Origin: an uncultured Ruminococcus sp.
GTDB taxonomy: Bacteria > Bacillota > Clostridia > Oscillospirales > CAG-272
DNA: 6,250 nucleotides
Direction of reading: 5' to 3'
Assembly: GCA_902782785.1 (NCBI GenBank)
Contig: CACZOH010000086.1
Coordinates: 1-6,250, forward strand
The translations under genes were made by a program, and so were the position numbers. The notes beneath the pieces were generated by a model. It was not told where the DNA came from and made no database searches. It saw only the letters and a list, made by a program, of their open reading frames with translations. Below, in pieces: positions 5,285 to 6,250 of the stretch (positions are counted from its first letter, which is position 1; each line of letters starts with the position of its first letter).

Positions 5285-5941
5285 ATGAACGATAACAAAG
5301 CGCCTATCGGCAGAAAATACAAATCCGTTCCCGTCAGATCGGCGATACCGTACTGGTGCGCGGCGGCGGTATGGATCGCAGCGGCTTTATTCGTACCGTT
5401 TTACAGTATATGGCATATAATCATAATCGCTCTTATATCGGCGGCGGTCGGAATTATCGTAAAGCTCGTCCTACCGAAAGAGACGCGGCAGGTCGAGGTC
5501 CCGTTCGCATCAGGCAACCTCGCGCTTGACGATATAGTACACGAGATCGACCGCGCGTCCGACAGACTTGACGCGGTAAAAGTCGATATAAATGCAAAAG
5601 CTCCGTCCGCATCGGATAAGATAGGCGAAATAAGAGTACAGATAGACAGGATAAGGCAGGCACTGATAAATTCTCCGGACGACATAGGCTCCGTCAGACG
5701 ATTCATAAACTATTATCTGCCTACAACCGTCAATCTTGCCGAAAGATACAAAACGACGCTTGAATCGGACAGCGGCGGCGATAACATAAAAACAACGCTC
5801 GGTTCCATAGAATCCGCGTTTGAGCAGATAAAAAAATCGTTTGAAAAACAGCACGACGCGCTGTTTGAAGATGACGTAATTGACGTGTCCGCAGACATAA
5901 AGGTCCTTGAAACAATGCTCGAAAGAGATAATTTAAAATAA
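5285..5941 (+). CDS. xpaC: XpaC-family membrane protein (BCIP-hydrolysis family name)
   Basis: The 218-residue protein has two hydrophobic segments near the N-terminus (about 20-40 and 42-62) with a short turn between, then a soluble helical domain likely to form coiled coils. VRRFINYYLPTTVNLAERY (137-155) and the ending DVSADIKVLETMLERD (200-215) are typical of the XpaC family. The family is named for hydrolysis of 5-bromo-4-chloroindolyl phosphate, but no phosphatase motif is visible and its biochemical role is not established. It is probably anchored in the cytoplasmic membrane with the helical part inside. The gene next to it encodes TelA, the usual partner, and the 15-base gap and shared promoter indicate one operon. 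Start chosen at ATG 5285 from the binding site and promoter position, 12 residues shorter than the longest frame. Confidence 0.87.
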   Translation: MNDNKAPIGRKYKSVPVRSAIPYWCAAAVWIAAALFVPFYSIWHIIIIALISAAVGIIVKLVLPKETRQVEVPFASGNLALDDIVHEIDRASDRLDAVKVDINAKAPSASDKIGEIRVQIDRIRQALINSPDDIGSVRRFINYYLPTTVNLAERYKTTLESDSGGDNIKTTLGSIESAFEQIKKSFEKQHDALFEDDVIDVSADIKVLETMLERDNLK

Positions 5942-5956
5942 ACGGAGGATAATACA

Positions 5957-6250
5957 ATGGCAGAAGAAATCAAATTGACGCTCGATCCGTTCGGCGTAAA
6001 GGAAGCGGAGGAAATACTCGAAGCCGACAAACCCGAGGAGCAGAAGCTCGCCGAGCTTTCCGAGCTTACTTCCGCAAACCTCACGGAAGAGGAAAAAACG
6101 CAGATAGCGGAATTTGCAAAACAGATCGACATTACCGACACAACTTCCATATTACAGTACGGCGCCGGTTCTCAGCAGAAGATAGCCGATTTTTCCGATT
6201 CGGCTTTGAAGAGCGTACGTACGGAGCAGCTGGGCGAAGCGGGCGAGATG
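5957..6250 (+). CDS. telA: TelA-family toxic anion resistance protein, N-terminal 98 aa (cut by window edge)
   Basis: The visible N-terminus runs MAEEIKLTLDPFG, an acidic helical stretch, then IDITDTTSILQYG (59-71) and QQKIADFSDSAL (74-85) with LGEAGEM at the end. This matches the conserved opening of TelA proteins, where an I-D-x-x-D...I-x-x-YG block precedes a long helical domain. Full family members are usually about 350-400 residues, so roughly three quarters lies beyond base 6250. TelA proteins are linked to tellurite and other toxic-anion or envelope-stress resistance, by an unclear mechanism. A strong GGAGG (5944-5948) sits eight bases before ATG 5957, and the gene follows xpaC by 15 bases in the same transcript. 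Confidence 0.92.
   Translation, partial: MAEEIKLTLDPFGVKEAEEILEADKPEEQKLAELSELTSANLTEEEKTQIAEFAKQIDITDTTSILQYGAGSQQKIADFSDSALKSVRTEQLGEAGEM

Noticed and set aside
5401..6150. Serine-rich minus-strand open frames opposite xpaC and telA
   Set aside because: Low-complexity antisense shadows of lysine/glutamate- and aspartate-rich coding; the plus-strand genes are clear family members with promoter and binding sites.

Overview
The window looks like chromosomal DNA from an anaerobic Bacillota, most likely class Clostridia. The grounds are strong GGAGG-type ribosome binding sites about 5 bases before the starts, sigma-A promoters (several with a TG extended -10), AT-rich intergenic gaps, an adjacent XpaC-TelA pair, and a cysteine-rich protein of a type I associate with clostridial genomes. 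The species cannot be named from the sequence. No insertion sequence, phage gene, CRISPR array or rRNA was seen, and no gap exceeds about 175 bases.

Layout, left to right. A tRNA-Ser(GGA) on the minus strand runs off the left edge (1-85). Divergent from it is a ThuA-like gene (260-967, +). That gene converges on a two-gene minus-strand operon: a 628-residue glycoside-hydrolase-like protein (1213-3099) followed by a 69-residue repeat protein (1000-1209). The two sides share a hairpin terminator at 972-1001. Next come two minus-strand genes: a cysteine-rich conserved hypothetical (3253-4056) with its own terminator (3206-3240), and a GNAT acetyltransferase-Nudix hydrolase fusion (4124-5149). 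The fusion gene is divergent from xpaC (5285-5941, +). telA follows xpaC 15 bases later (5957 onward) and is cut by the right edge.

How the genes may work together. The left half looks like carbohydrate metabolism: ThuA-family proteins act in disaccharide use, and the 628-residue protein resembles a cytoplasmic TIM-barrel glycosidase. Their promoters share an identical 10-mer containing an 8-bp palindrome at the -35 position, with the same spacing to the -10, which suggests possible co-regulation. The right half is an xpaC-telA pair of the toxic-anion/envelope-stress type, fired from a promoter back-to-back with that of the GNAT-Nudix gene; the two -35 boxes are only 9 bp apart.

For four genes the longest possible reading frame is not the best start. 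Ribosome binding sites and promoter positions favour shorter forms, and those are annotated. The least understood items are the cysteine-rich protein with a 12-bp inverted repeat at its promoter, the glycosidase-like protein, and its tightly coupled small partner.
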